Shown: one piece after another, positions 31,547 through 39,948 of the stretch | Position numbering within the stretch: the first letter of the stretch is position 1 | How the letters are laid out: each line of letters starts with the position of its first letter | DNA from: Paraplanobispora siamensis | GTDB taxonomy: Bacteria > Actinomycetota > Actinomycetes > Streptosporangiales > Streptosporangiaceae | Direction of reading: 5' to 3' | NCBI RefSeq assembly: GCF_016863175.1 | Contig: NZ_BOOJ01000079.1 | Location: 1 to 54,907 of the forward strand | DNA: 54,907 nucleotides | Notes under the pieces: generated by a model | What the model was told of the DNA's origin: nothing | The model's database searches: none | What the model saw: the letters and a program-made list of their open reading frames with translations, nothing else | Made by a program: the position numbers and the translations under genes

Positions 31547-32803
31547 TCATGATGAGGTCGGTCGCGCGGCCCGGCGTTCCAGCACCCACAGCACGAACAT
31601 CCCGCAGCCCGTCACTCCGCCCAGGACGCTCACCGCCGTCCAGCCGCCGCGCGCCCACGCCACCGCGGCCAGCGCCGAGCCCGCGGCGCCGCCGGCGAAG
31701 AAGGCCGTCATCAGCGCGGAGTTGAGCCGGTTGCGGATCTCCGGGCGCAGCGCGTAGATGACGCTCTGGTTGCTGTTGAGCACCGCCTGGTGCGCCACGT
31801 TGAGGACGACTACCCCGCCGAGGAGCCACCAGATCGAAGCGCCGCCCGCGCCGCCCGCGCCGATCGGCAGCCAGGAGGCGGCCAGCGCGGCGCTGCCGAT
31901 CCCGGTGACCCACTGCACGTGACCGCGGTCGGCCAGCCGGCCGGCCACCGTCGTGGCCACCGCGCCCACCGCGCCCACCAGCCCGAGCGTCCCGATGGCC
32001 GCCTCGGACCAGCCGTACCGCGGGCCGGCGAGCAGGAAGGTCACCGCCGTCCACAGCACGCTGAACGACGCGAGGGACAGAGCGGCGATGCCGGCCCGCC
32101 ACCGCAGCACGGGCTCGTGGCGGAACAGCGCGACCGTCGAGCGCAGCAGCGCCGGGTACGGCAGTCCGCTCGGGGTGTGCAGGGGCGGCAGGAAGCGCCA
32201 CAGCAGCACCGCCACCCCGGCGACGAGGACCGCGCTCACCCAGTAGACCGTCCGCCAGCCGCCGAGTCCGGCCAGGCCTCCGGCGACCGTACGGGACAGC
32301 AGCGCGCCCAGCATCAGCCCGCTCATCACCGTGCCGACCACCCGGCCGCGCTGCGCCGGATCCGCCAGCGTGGCGGCGTACGGCACCACGACCTGGGCGG
32401 CCACCGAGGTCAGCGCGGTGAGCAGGGTGCCGGTCAGCAGCAGGGTTCCGTTGGGCGCGGTCGCCGAGACCAGCAGGAACCCCGCGGTGGCCGCGTACAG
32501 CACGACGGCGAGCCTGCGGCGTTCCACCAGGTCGCCGAGCGGCACGAGCAGGATCAGGCCCAGCCCGTAACCGACCTGCGCGGCCGTCGCGATCATTGCG
32601 GCCATCGTGGTGCCGAGCCGCAGCTCCCGGCCGAGCAGGTCCAGCAGCGGCTGGGCGAAGTAGTTGCTGGCGACCGCCAGTCCGGTGGCCGCGGACATCA
32701 GGAGCAGCAGCCCGCGGCTCAGCGGCGCGGCGCCGCCCGGCGTCCCGGCGGCCTCGTGGTGCGCCGTACGGCGCGCAGCGCCCGGCGTGGCCGTGTTCGT
32801 CAT
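31547..32803 (-). CDS. MFS efflux transporter
   Basis: A 418-residue protein with 12 predicted membrane segments. It has the family signature GLILLVPLGDLVERRRLAVV between segments 2 and 3, and VVGTVMSGLMLGALLSRTVAG (motif C-like, antiporter) in segment 5. It resembles the YgaY/drug-efflux branch. It starts 80 bp from the divergent LysR gene and overlaps the NmrA-type gene by ATGA at 31,547-31,550 if the longer start is used. Export of an unknown compound is likely. Confidence 0.9.
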   Translation of the reverse strand: MTNTATPGAARRTAHHEAAGTPGGAAPLSRGLLLLMSAATGLAVASNYFAQPLLDLLGRELRLGTTMAAMIATAAQVGYGLGLILLVPLGDLVERRRLAVVLYAATAGFLLVSATAPNGTLLLTGTLLTALTSVAAQVVVPYAATLADPAQRGRVVGTVMSGLMLGALLSRTVAGGLAGLGGWRTVYWVSAVLVAGVAVLLWRFLPPLHTPSGLPYPALLRSTVALFRHEPVLRWRAGIAALSLASFSVLWTAVTFLLAGPRYGWSEAAIGTLGLVGAVGAVATTVAGRLADRGHVQWVTGIGSAALAASWLPIGAGGAGGASIWWLLGGVVVLNVAHQAVLNSNQSVIYALRPEIRNRLNSALMTAFFAGGAAGSALAAVAWARGGWTAVSVLGGVTGCGMFVLWVLERRAARPTSS

Positions 32804-32857
32804 GCCCTCAAGGCTCGGGTACCGACGATCAATGAGTCCAACGCATATTTGTCAACT

Positions 32858-32882
32858 GATCGATCGTGATCCACGATTGATC
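32858..32882. promoter_or_regulatory. Palindromic operator of the LysR divergon
   Basis: GATCGATCGTG-ATC-CACGATTGATC: 11-bp arms with one mismatch and a 3-bp centre, ending one base before the LysR GTG. It contains ATC-N-GAT-type LysR spacing and sits between the divergent MFS and LysR genes. The proposed role is autoregulation plus activation of the MFS-NmrA operon. Confidence 0.7.
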
Positions 32883-32883
32883 C

Positions 32884-33801
32884 GTGGAGCTGCAGCAGAT
32901 GCGTTATGTGGTCGCGGTGGCCGAGACGGCGAACTTCACCCGGGCCGCCGAGCGCTGCCGGGTCGTCCAGTCCGCGCTGAGCCACCAGATCGCCCGGCTG
33001 GAACGGGAGCTGGGCGCCCGGCTCTTCGAGCGCACCAGCCGCCGGGTCGAGCTGACCCCCGCGGGCGAGGCCTTCCTGCCCGCCGCCCGGCAGGCCCTCG
33101 AAGCCGCCGAGCGGGCGCGGGCCGAGGTGGCGGCGGCCTCCGGGGAGCTGCGCGGCCGGCTCGCCATCGGCGCCATCCCCACCGTCACGGCGGTCGACCT
33201 GCCGAGCGCGCTGAAGAGCTTCCACGTGCGCCATCCGCAGGTGCGCGTCACGCTGCGCGTGGGGGCGAGCGACGAGCTGGCCGAACAGGTGCGGCAGGGC
33301 ACGCTGGACATCGCGTTCCTCGGCCTGCCGCCGAGCGTGCGGCCGAAGGGCGTTCAGGGTCGCGCCCTGGCGCGGGGCGAGCTGGTCGCGGTGGTGGCGC
33401 CCGGCCACCCGCTGGCCGACGCGACCGGGGTGGACCTGCACCGGCTGGCGCAGGAGGTGTTCGTCGACTTCCCCGTCGGCACGGCCGCGCGCGTGCAGTC
33501 GGACGAGGCGTTCGCCGCCGCCGGAGTCAGCCGTGAGGTCGCCTTCGAGATAACGAACGCCGACCTCATGGCGCGGATGGTCCGGCTGGGCCTGGGCGTC
33601 GCCATGATGCCCGCGGCCTTCGTGCCCGAACTGCGCGATGTGCGCGTCGTCGAGCTCAGGGATCCGCCCACCCGGGTGGAGCACCTGGTCTGGAGCCGCC
33701 TGCGCCCCTCACCGGCCGCCGCCGCGTTCATGGACGCCCTGGAGGCACGGGAGGACCGGCCGGTGCAGGAGGCGGAGGCCGTACGACCGCCCGGACCCTG
33801 A
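32884..33801 (+). CDS. LysR-family transcriptional regulator
   Basis: A 305-residue protein. The N-terminal winged helix is MELQQMRYVVAVAETANFTR, AAERCRVVQSALSHQIARLE, RELGARLFERTSRRVELTPA. The C-terminal periplasmic-binding-like effector domain starts near residue 92 (GRLAIGAIPTV) and ends SRLRPSPAAAAFMDAL. GTG 32,884 begins the protein exactly at the conserved ELQQ start; the palindrome ends one base upstream, so the transcript may be leaderless. It is divergent from the MFS-NmrA pair, the standard LysR arrangement. Confidence 0.93.
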   Translation: MELQQMRYVVAVAETANFTRAAERCRVVQSALSHQIARLERELGARLFERTSRRVELTPAGEAFLPAARQALEAAERARAEVAAASGELRGRLAIGAIPTVTAVDLPSALKSFHVRHPQVRVTLRVGASDELAEQVRQGTLDIAFLGLPPSVRPKGVQGRALARGELVAVVAPGHPLADATGVDLHRLAQEVFVDFPVGTAARVQSDEAFAAAGVSREVAFEITNADLMARMVRLGLGVAMMPAAFVPELRDVRVVELRDPPTRVEHLVWSRLRPSPAAAAFMDALEAREDRPVQEAEAVRPPGP

Positions 33802-33840
33802 GGACGGCCCCGGAGCCTGTTCGTGCGCTCGGGGCCGTCC
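33802..33840. terminator. Hairpin between LysR and ABC transporter genes
   Basis: Exact 11-bp arms GGACGGCCCCG (33,802-33,812) and CGGGGCCGTCC (33,830-33,840), loop 17 nt. It starts immediately after the LysR stop codon; the ABC transporter gene converges from the right. Bidirectional terminator likely. Confidence 0.75.
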
Positions 33841-33855
33841 GTGGGTTCTCGCGGT

Positions 33856-35742
33856 CTATCCGCGGGTTCCCCGGTCGCCGGGGACCTCGTCGGGCACGCC
33901 GCCGGGGCCGTGGTCCGAGATGCTGTCCAGCCACGCCCGGTGCAGCCCGGCGAAGCGGCCCGCCCGCGCGATGAGCTGCTCCGGCGGGCCGTCCTCCACG
34001 ACGCGCCCGCCCTCCATCACCAGCACCCGGTCGGCGACCTCGACGGTCGACAGCCGGTGGGCGATGATCAGGGCGGTGCGGCCCGCGAGGATCGTCCGCA
34101 TGGCCCGCTGCACCAGCCGCTCGCCGGGGACGTCCAGGCTGGAGGTCGCCTCGTCGAGGATCAGCACGGCGGGGTCGGCGAGGAAGGCCCGGGCGAAGGC
34201 CACCAACTGGCGCTGCCCGGCCGACAGCCGCCCGCCCTGCTTGCCGACCTGGGTGTCGTACCCCTCGGGCAGCGCCGAGACGAACCCGTGCGCGCCCACG
34301 GCCCCGGCCGCCTCGGCGACCTCGTCCATGGTCGCGCCGGGGCGGCCGAACCTGATGTTGTCCGCGACCGAGCCGGTGAACAGGAAGTTCTCCTGCGTCA
34401 CCAGGACCACGGCCTGCCGCAGGGTGTCCTCGGCGAGGTCGCGCAGGTCGACCCCGTCCAGCAGCACGCGGCCGGCCACCGGGTCGTAGAACCTGGCGAC
34501 GAGCTTGGCCAGCGTCGTCTTGCCCGCGCCGGTGGCGCCGACCAGGGCCACGACCTGCCCCGCGGGGATCGTCAGGTCCATGCGGGGCAGCACCGGGGTG
34601 CCGTCGAGGTAGGAGAACTCCACCTCCTCGAAGCGCAGCCGCCCCCGGGGCCGCTCCAGGGGCACCGGGTCGCGCGGCTCGGCCACCGCCGGCCGCTCCT
34701 CCAGCACGCCGGAGAGCTTCTCCAGCGCCGCCCCGGCCGACTGGAAGGTGTTGTAGAACTGGCTGATCTCCTGCATCGGCTCGTAGAACTGGCGCAGGTA
34801 GAGCAGGAACGCGGCCAGCACGCCGACCGTGACCTCCCCGCCGATGGCCAGCCACCCGCCGTAGAACAGGACGGCGGCGATCGTGACGTTGCCGATCAGC
34901 TTGACGCCGGGCATGAAGATCGCGACCAGGCGCATGCTGCGCAGGTTGGCGTCGCGGTAGTCGGCGTTGAGCCGGGAGAAGATCTCCTGGTTGCGCGGCT
35001 CGGCACGGAAGGCCTGCACCGCGCGCACGCCGGTCATCGACTCCACGAAGTGGACGATCATCAGCGCCACGGTCTCCCGGGTCCTGCGGTAGGCGATGCT
35101 CGACTGCCGCCGGAACCAGCGGGTGAACAGCAGCAGGACCGGCAGCGGCAGCAGCGCGACGAGACCGAGGTGCACGTCCAGCACCAGCAGCAGGACGGCG
35201 GTCCCGGTCAGCGTCAGCACGGCGGTGACGAGGCTGTCGAAGCCCGACTGGAGCATCTCGGAGATGGCGTCGATGTCGGAGGTGAGCCGGGACACCACCC
35301 GCCCCGAGGTGTAGTCCTCGTGGAAGGACAGCGACAGCCGCTGGAAGTGGCGGAAGACCCGCCGGCGCAGCTCCAGGATGATGCCCTGGCCGATCCGGCC
35401 GGCCATTCCGAGGAACGCCTGCCGGGTCACCGCCTGGATGATCGCCGCCGCCAGGATCGCCGCGACGGTCACCAGCAGCGTGCCCGATCCCTCACCCGCC
35501 TGCATCGGCGGGATGCCGGTGTCGATGCCCACCTTGACGAGGAAGGGGATCGAGAGGGAGGCGGCGTTGGAGAGCACGATGATCGCGATGAGCAGGATGA
35601 TCCGGGAGCGGTACGGCCGCAGCAGGTCGGCCAGGAGCCGCCGGGAACGGGTGCGCAGGACCAGCGAGGCCTGCTCCGGGACCTCCTCGCGATCCTCGGC
35701 GGCCACGCCGCGCCAGTCCCGCGTGGTCGTCTGCCCGCTCAT
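33856..35742 (-). CDS. ABC exporter half-transporter, second subunit
   Basis: A 628-residue type IV ABC exporter: N-terminal six-helix membrane domain (about 45-340) and C-terminal ATPase domain. The ATPase has Walker A VALVGATGAGKTTLAKLV, signature LSAGQRQLVAFARA and Walker B VLILDEATSSLDV with catalytic Glu. The signature LSAGQ is degenerate while Walker B is intact. Its partner shows the opposite pattern, as in heterodimeric exporters with one consensus site. ATG 35,742 overlaps the partner stop (ATGA). Probable drug or lipid efflux. Confidence 0.92.
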   Translation of the reverse strand: MSGQTTTRDWRGVAAEDREEVPEQASLVLRTRSRRLLADLLRPYRSRIILLIAIIVLSNAASLSIPFLVKVGIDTGIPPMQAGEGSGTLLVTVAAILAAAIIQAVTRQAFLGMAGRIGQGIILELRRRVFRHFQRLSLSFHEDYTSGRVVSRLTSDIDAISEMLQSGFDSLVTAVLTLTGTAVLLLVLDVHLGLVALLPLPVLLLFTRWFRRQSSIAYRRTRETVALMIVHFVESMTGVRAVQAFRAEPRNQEIFSRLNADYRDANLRSMRLVAIFMPGVKLIGNVTIAAVLFYGGWLAIGGEVTVGVLAAFLLYLRQFYEPMQEISQFYNTFQSAGAALEKLSGVLEERPAVAEPRDPVPLERPRGRLRFEEVEFSYLDGTPVLPRMDLTIPAGQVVALVGATGAGKTTLAKLVARFYDPVAGRVLLDGVDLRDLAEDTLRQAVVLVTQENFLFTGSVADNIRFGRPGATMDEVAEAAGAVGAHGFVSALPEGYDTQVGKQGGRLSAGQRQLVAFARAFLADPAVLILDEATSSLDVPGERLVQRAMRTILAGRTALIIAHRLSTVEVADRVLVMEGGRVVEDGPPEQLIARAGRFAGLHRAWLDSISDHGPGGVPDEVPGDRGTRG

Positions 35743-37649
35743 CGCAGCACCCCCTCGCTGTCCAGGTCGTCCAGCCCGTCGTCGAGGTCCCCGCCGAGGT
35801 CCCCGCCGAGGTCCCCGCCGAATCCGCCGTGCGGGCCGCCGGGGCCGTCGTCCAGGTCGGCCGACAGCAGCGCGCGGTACTCCGGCACGGTCGCCATCAG
35901 CTCGTGGTGCCGGCCGACGTGCGCGATCGTGCCGTCCAGCAGCAGGGCGACCCGGTCGGCCAGGAGCACGGTCGAGGCCCGGTGGGCCACGACGATCCCG
36001 GTGGCCTCGCGCAGCACGTGCCGCAGCGCCTCCTCCACCAGGGCCTCGGTCTCGACGTCCAGCGCCGACAGGGTGTCGTCCAGGACCAGGACGTTCGGCC
36101 GGGACAGGACCGCGCGGGCCAGGGCCAGGCGCTGGCGCTGACCGCCGGACAGGGACATGCCCTGCTCGCCGATCCGCGTCTGCAGCCCCCACGGCAACCG
36201 GTGGACGAACCCGGCCTGGGCGACCTCGATCGCCGCCTCGATCTCCTCGTCGGTGGCCTCGGGCCGGCCCAGCGTGAGGTTCTCCCGGACGCTCATCGAG
36301 AACAGCGTCGGCTCCTCGAAGGCCGTGGCGACCATCGAGCGGAGCACGGGCAGCGAAAGTTCGCGCACGTCGTGCCCGTCGATCGTGACCCGCCCGGCGG
36401 TGACGTCGTGCAGCCGGGGGACCAGGGAGGTCAGCGTGGTCTTGCCCGACCCCGTCGCGCCCACGACCGCGACCGTCTCGCCCGGCCGCACCTCCAGCCA
36501 GACGTCGCGCAGCACCGGCTCGGCGGCGCCGGGGAAGCGGAACTCCACGCCCTCGAAGCGCAGGTGGCCGCGCGGGCGCTCGACCGTGCCCGGGCCGCCG
36601 ACGATGTCCGGCTCGGTGCCGAGCACCTCCGCCACCCGGTCCGCCGCGGTCATCGCCTCCTGGCCCATGGCCAGGATGTAGCCGAGGGAGGAGATGGGCC
36701 ACACCAGCTGCAGCATCAGCGTGGTGAAGGCCACCAGGTCGCCCAGCGACAACGACTGCGAGCCGACCGCGAGGGCGCCCAGCAGCAGCACGATGGCGAG
36801 GGTGATGTTCGGGACGACCTCCAGGAAGGTGAAGAACCGGGCCGAGAGCCCCACCTTCTCCATGGAGCTCCGGTAGACCTTGCGCGCCCCGTCGTCGAAG
36901 GCCCCGAAGACGTGCCCGCCGCGGCCGAAGGCCTTGATCGTGCGGATGCCTCCCGCGGACTCCTCGACGACGGTGGCCAGGTCGCCCTGCTCGTCCTGGA
37001 CCTGGCGGGAGATGGCGATGTAGCCGCGCTCGAAGCGCAGCGAGGTGATCACGATGGGCACCGCGGAGGCGGTGACCAGCAGGCCGAGCGGCCAGTACAG
37101 CTGGAACAGCAGCACGGTCACCACGGTGATCTGGACGGTGATCAGCACCAGGAAGAGCATGCCGAACCCGAGGAACCGGCGGATCACCGACAGGTCGGTG
37201 GTCACGCGAGACAGCAGCTGGCCGGACTGCCAGGCGCCGTGGAAGCTCATCGGCAGCCGTTGCAGGTGCCGGTAGAGATCATCGCGGATGGCGGTCTCCA
37301 CCCCCAGCACGGCGTCGGCCAGCAGCCAGCGGCGTATCAGGACGAGCAGCGCCTCGACCACGCCCAGGGCCAGGGCGAGCAGTGCCAGGGGGAGCAGGGC
37401 GCCGGTGTCGCCGCGGGCGACGGGACCGTCCACGATCGCTCCGCTGACCAGGGGGATGGCGATGGCGATCCCGATCCCGGCGAAGGAGGTCACCCAGATG
37501 ACGGTCATGCGGGTGGCGAAGGGACGCAGGTAGGACTTCATCCGCCACAGCGAGCGCATCCTGGCCAGATGCGGGTGGCGGGGCCTGTGCTGGTGCGGCT
37601 GTCGGGTGTCGGAGGCTGGGTCGCTGGTGGCGGTGGCATCAGGGGGCAT
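35739..37649 (-). CDS. ABC exporter half-transporter, first subunit
   Basis: A 636-residue ABC exporter half. The membrane domain covers about 40-325. The ATPase domain has Walker A VAVVGATGSGKTTLTSLVPR, a consensus signature MSLSGGQRQRLALARA and Walker B NVLVLDDTLSALDV, in which Asp replaces the catalytic Glu. The C-terminal tail is a Gly/Asp-rich repeat (GGDLGGDLGGDLDDGLDDLD), unusual for the family. The gene is first in a two-gene operon and overlaps the second by 4 bp. With that partner it should form a heterodimeric multidrug-type exporter with one degenerate ATP site. Confidence 0.92.
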   Translation of the reverse strand: MPPDATATSDPASDTRQPHQHRPRHPHLARMRSLWRMKSYLRPFATRMTVIWVTSFAGIGIAIAIPLVSGAIVDGPVARGDTGALLPLALLALALGVVEALLVLIRRWLLADAVLGVETAIRDDLYRHLQRLPMSFHGAWQSGQLLSRVTTDLSVIRRFLGFGMLFLVLITVQITVVTVLLFQLYWPLGLLVTASAVPIVITSLRFERGYIAISRQVQDEQGDLATVVEESAGGIRTIKAFGRGGHVFGAFDDGARKVYRSSMEKVGLSARFFTFLEVVPNITLAIVLLLGALAVGSQSLSLGDLVAFTTLMLQLVWPISSLGYILAMGQEAMTAADRVAEVLGTEPDIVGGPGTVERPRGHLRFEGVEFRFPGAAEPVLRDVWLEVRPGETVAVVGATGSGKTTLTSLVPRLHDVTAGRVTIDGHDVRELSLPVLRSMVATAFEEPTLFSMSVRENLTLGRPEATDEEIEAAIEVAQAGFVHRLPWGLQTRIGEQGMSLSGGQRQRLALARAVLSRPNVLVLDDTLSALDVETEALVEEALRHVLREATGIVVAHRASTVLLADRVALLLDGTIAHVGRHHELMATVPEYRALLSADLDDGPGGPHGGFGGDLGGDLGGDLDDGLDDLDSEGVLR

Positions 37650-37861
37650 CGGCAGGCAGCACGCTCCTCACGGTGTTCAGTTGGCGGCGCCCATCACCAT
37701 TCCCGGTGCAGGGCCCGTTAAGGCTAAAGGGCCCGTCAACCGGTTTTCCGGTACGGCGGAGGCCTGCGGGAAGCCGGAGAAAGGGGCCGGGCCCCGTGGC
37801 GGTGGAGAACCGTTGCTCCCGCCGGACGGTGACTTTATGTAATCGAGGAAATACAGAAAGT

Positions 37862-38854
37862 ATGGAAAGTGACACGGGAAGACCCGGCCTTCGCTTGTTG
37901 ATCATAACTGGCGAAGGCCCCGCGAACGATGACATCAAGTACCTGGAGAAGGGCGCGCGGCAGCGCGGGCACCTGCCCCGGGTCGTCCCCTGGACCCAGC
38001 TGAGCGTGGCGCTCGACAGCCGGGGACCGCGGCTGTGCGCCGACGGGGCCCCGCTGGAGGTGGACGGGATCATCCACCAGATGTCCACCGACGCCCTGGA
38101 CGGGCTCATCATCCTCGGTGCGGTGGAGGAGGACGTCCCGCACCTCAACTCCGTCGACGCCGTCCTGCGCTCGGCCGACAAGTTCGCCACGCACGTCCGG
38201 CTGGTGGCCCACGGCGTGCCCACCCCGCCCACGGCCTTCTGCCCCAACGACCACGAGCTGCGGCTGTTCGCCCGCGACTACGGGTACCCGGTCGTGCTGA
38301 AGCAGCCCGACGGCGCGCGGGGAGCGGAGGTCACCCTGGCCGCGAGCGAGGAAGAGCTGTTCGCCAAGGCGGCCTCGATCCGGGGCCGCGGCACGCCGCT
38401 GCTGGTGCAGCGCTTCGTGGCCGAGGCGGCCGGGCGCAACCACCGCGTGGTCGTCATCGGCGGGAAGTTCGTCGCGGCGGTCGAGCAGACGGGCCGGCCC
38501 GGGGACTTCCGCTCCAACGGGCCCGGCGACGTCTGCCGCCCGGTCACCCTCACCGAGGAGGAGATCTCCGTCGTCGAGCGCGCGGCCCGCGCGTCGGACC
38601 TCGACCTGATGAGCGCCGACCTGCTGCGCGGCGAGGACGGCCCGGTCATCCTGGAGACCAACTCCTTCCCCGCGTTCGGCGGGTTCGACCACGTCGACCT
38701 GCGCGTACCCCTCCTGGACCTGATCGAGCGCAAGGTCGCCGAGAACGTCCCGCTGGCGCTCCAGGGCGCCGCCTCCGAAGAGGAGATGGAGGAGGAGATC
38801 GAGGAGATCATGGTGACCTCCGCGGGAGAGGAACCCCTGGCGGCCTCCACCTGA
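37862..38854 (+). CDS. RimK/LysX-like ATP-grasp ligase with acidic C-terminal tail
   Basis: A 330-residue ATP-grasp protein. The N-terminal domain (about 1-100) is followed by the ATP-binding core: YPVVLKQPDGARGAEVTLAA, LVQRFVAEAAGRNHRVVVIG, GDFRSN, and the metal-binding end LMSADLLRGEDGPVILETNS. This is the RimK/LysX pattern, enzymes that join an amino acid or peptide to a carboxylate. The last 25-30 residues are very acidic (SEEEMEEEIEEIM then VTSAGEEPLAAST) and lie outside the normal fold. ATG 37,862 follows an AT-rich leader. It stands alone, convergent with an OYE gene; no carrier protein or precursor peptide was recognised beside it. Confidence 0.83.
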   Translation: MESDTGRPGLRLLIITGEGPANDDIKYLEKGARQRGHLPRVVPWTQLSVALDSRGPRLCADGAPLEVDGIIHQMSTDALDGLIILGAVEEDVPHLNSVDAVLRSADKFATHVRLVAHGVPTPPTAFCPNDHELRLFARDYGYPVVLKQPDGARGAEVTLAASEEELFAKAASIRGRGTPLLVQRFVAEAAGRNHRVVVIGGKFVAAVEQTGRPGDFRSNGPGDVCRPVTLTEEEISVVERAARASDLDLMSADLLRGEDGPVILETNSFPAFGGFDHVDLRVPLLDLIERKVAENVPLALQGAASEEEMEEEIEEIMVTSAGEEPLAAST

Positions 38855-38860
38855 GCCGGC

Positions 38861-39928
38861 TCATCCGGCGGAGGCGGGGGAGTAGTCGGTGTAGCCGCGC
38901 GCGCCTCCTCCGTAGTAGGTCGCGGGATCGGGGTGGTTCAGCGGCGCGCCGGTCCGCAGCCGCTCGACGAAGTCGGGGTTGGCCAGGAACGCCCGGCCGA
39001 ACGCGATGAGATCGGCGCCGTGCGCCAGCCACCGCTCACCCTCGGCCCTGCCGCCGTCGGGGGACGGCTCGCCTCCCGATCCGGGAGCCGCCACGAGACA
39101 GCCGGGCCAGCTCGCGCGGATCTTCCCGCCGAGCGGCGTGCCCGCCGCGCTGCCGGCCAGGTGGAGGTAGACGAGGCCGAGCGGGGCGAGGGCGTCGATC
39201 AGCGCCGGGTAGACCTCGTCGATGCCGTCCTCGGCCATGTCGTTGTACGGGTTGCCCGGAGTGATCCGCAGGCCCACCCGGTCGCCGCCGATCGCCCCGG
39301 CCACGGCCGAGGCGACCTCGACGGCGAAGCGGATGCGGTCACGCCCGTAACCGTCGTCCCTGAGATTGGTCCGGGAGGCGAGGAACTGGTGGATGAGATA
39401 GCCGTTGCCGCCGTGCAGTTCGACGCCGTCGAAACCGGCGTCGAGCGCCCGCCGGGCGGCGTGCGCGAAGTCGTCCACGGTCGCCAGGACCTCGGCGGCG
39501 GTGAGCTGCCGCGGGACGGGCAGGTCCCGCCGCCCGGCGGAGGTGAAGATCTGCCCGGCGGCCCTGACCGGCGACGGCGCCACCGGCCGCAGGCCGTGGA
39601 GGCTCGGATGGCCGATGCGGCCGGTGTGCATGAGCTGGGTGAAGATCCTCCCGCCCGCCGCGTGCACCGCCTCCGTCACCGCCCGCCAGCCGTCGACCTG
39701 CTCGTCCGTGTGCAGGCCCGGGGTGCCGGGATAGCCCTGACCGGCCAGGCTCGGCTGGACGCCCTCGGTGATGATCAGGCCCGCGGTCGCCCGCTGCGCG
39801 TAGTAGAGGGCCGCCTCCGCCGGGGGGACTCCCCGGCGGTCGGCGCGGCTGCGGGTCATCGGTGACATCACCAGCCGGTTGGGGAGCCGCAGGCGTCCCA
39901 GGCGGACGGGTTCGAACAGATCGGGCAT
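38861..39928 (-). CDS. Old-yellow-enzyme-type alkene reductase
   Basis: A 355-residue FMN-dependent TIM-barrel enzyme. Seen: LFEPVRLGRLRLPNRLVMSPMTRSRA, GLIITEGVQPS, FTQLMHTGRIGHPSLHG, FDGVELHGGNGYLIHQFLAS (the HGxxGYL motif, with a His-Gly-Gly-Asn pair for substrate), and LIAFGRAFLANPDFVERL near the C-terminus. NADPH-dependent reduction of activated C=C bonds is expected. ATG 39,928 gives the usual short N-terminus. It lies 20 nt downstream of the TPR gene on the same strand and could be read through from the peptide system, though no functional link is evident. Confidence 0.92.
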   Translation of the reverse strand: MPDLFEPVRLGRLRLPNRLVMSPMTRSRADRRGVPPAEAALYYAQRATAGLIITEGVQPSLAGQGYPGTPGLHTDEQVDGWRAVTEAVHAAGGRIFTQLMHTGRIGHPSLHGLRPVAPSPVRAAGQIFTSAGRRDLPVPRQLTAAEVLATVDDFAHAARRALDAGFDGVELHGGNGYLIHQFLASRTNLRDDGYGRDRIRFAVEVASAVAGAIGGDRVGLRITPGNPYNDMAEDGIDEVYPALIDALAPLGLVYLHLAGSAAGTPLGGKIRASWPGCLVAAPGSGGEPSPDGGRAEGERWLAHGADLIAFGRAFLANPDFVERLRTGAPLNHPDPATYYGGGARGYTDYSPASAG

Positions 39929-39948
39929 CACGGATTCCTCAGTGGATC

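Noticed and set aside
33856-37649. The ABC exporter as dedicated exporter of the left biosynthetic locus
   Set aside because: It lies more than 20 kb away, beyond many unrelated genes, with no shared regulatory motif seen.
37680-37860. Terminator or riboswitch in the gap before the ATP-grasp gene
   Set aside because: Repeated GGGCCC and CCGGTTTTCCGG segments are present, but the gap separates divergent genes and I see no consistent fold; not supported beyond a promoter region.
38861-39928. OYE reductase as a modifying enzyme of the peptide system
   Set aside because: It is on the same strand 20 nt after the TPR gene, but OYE enzymes act on small enones and nothing in the peptide suggests such a substrate; read-through position alone is weak evidence.
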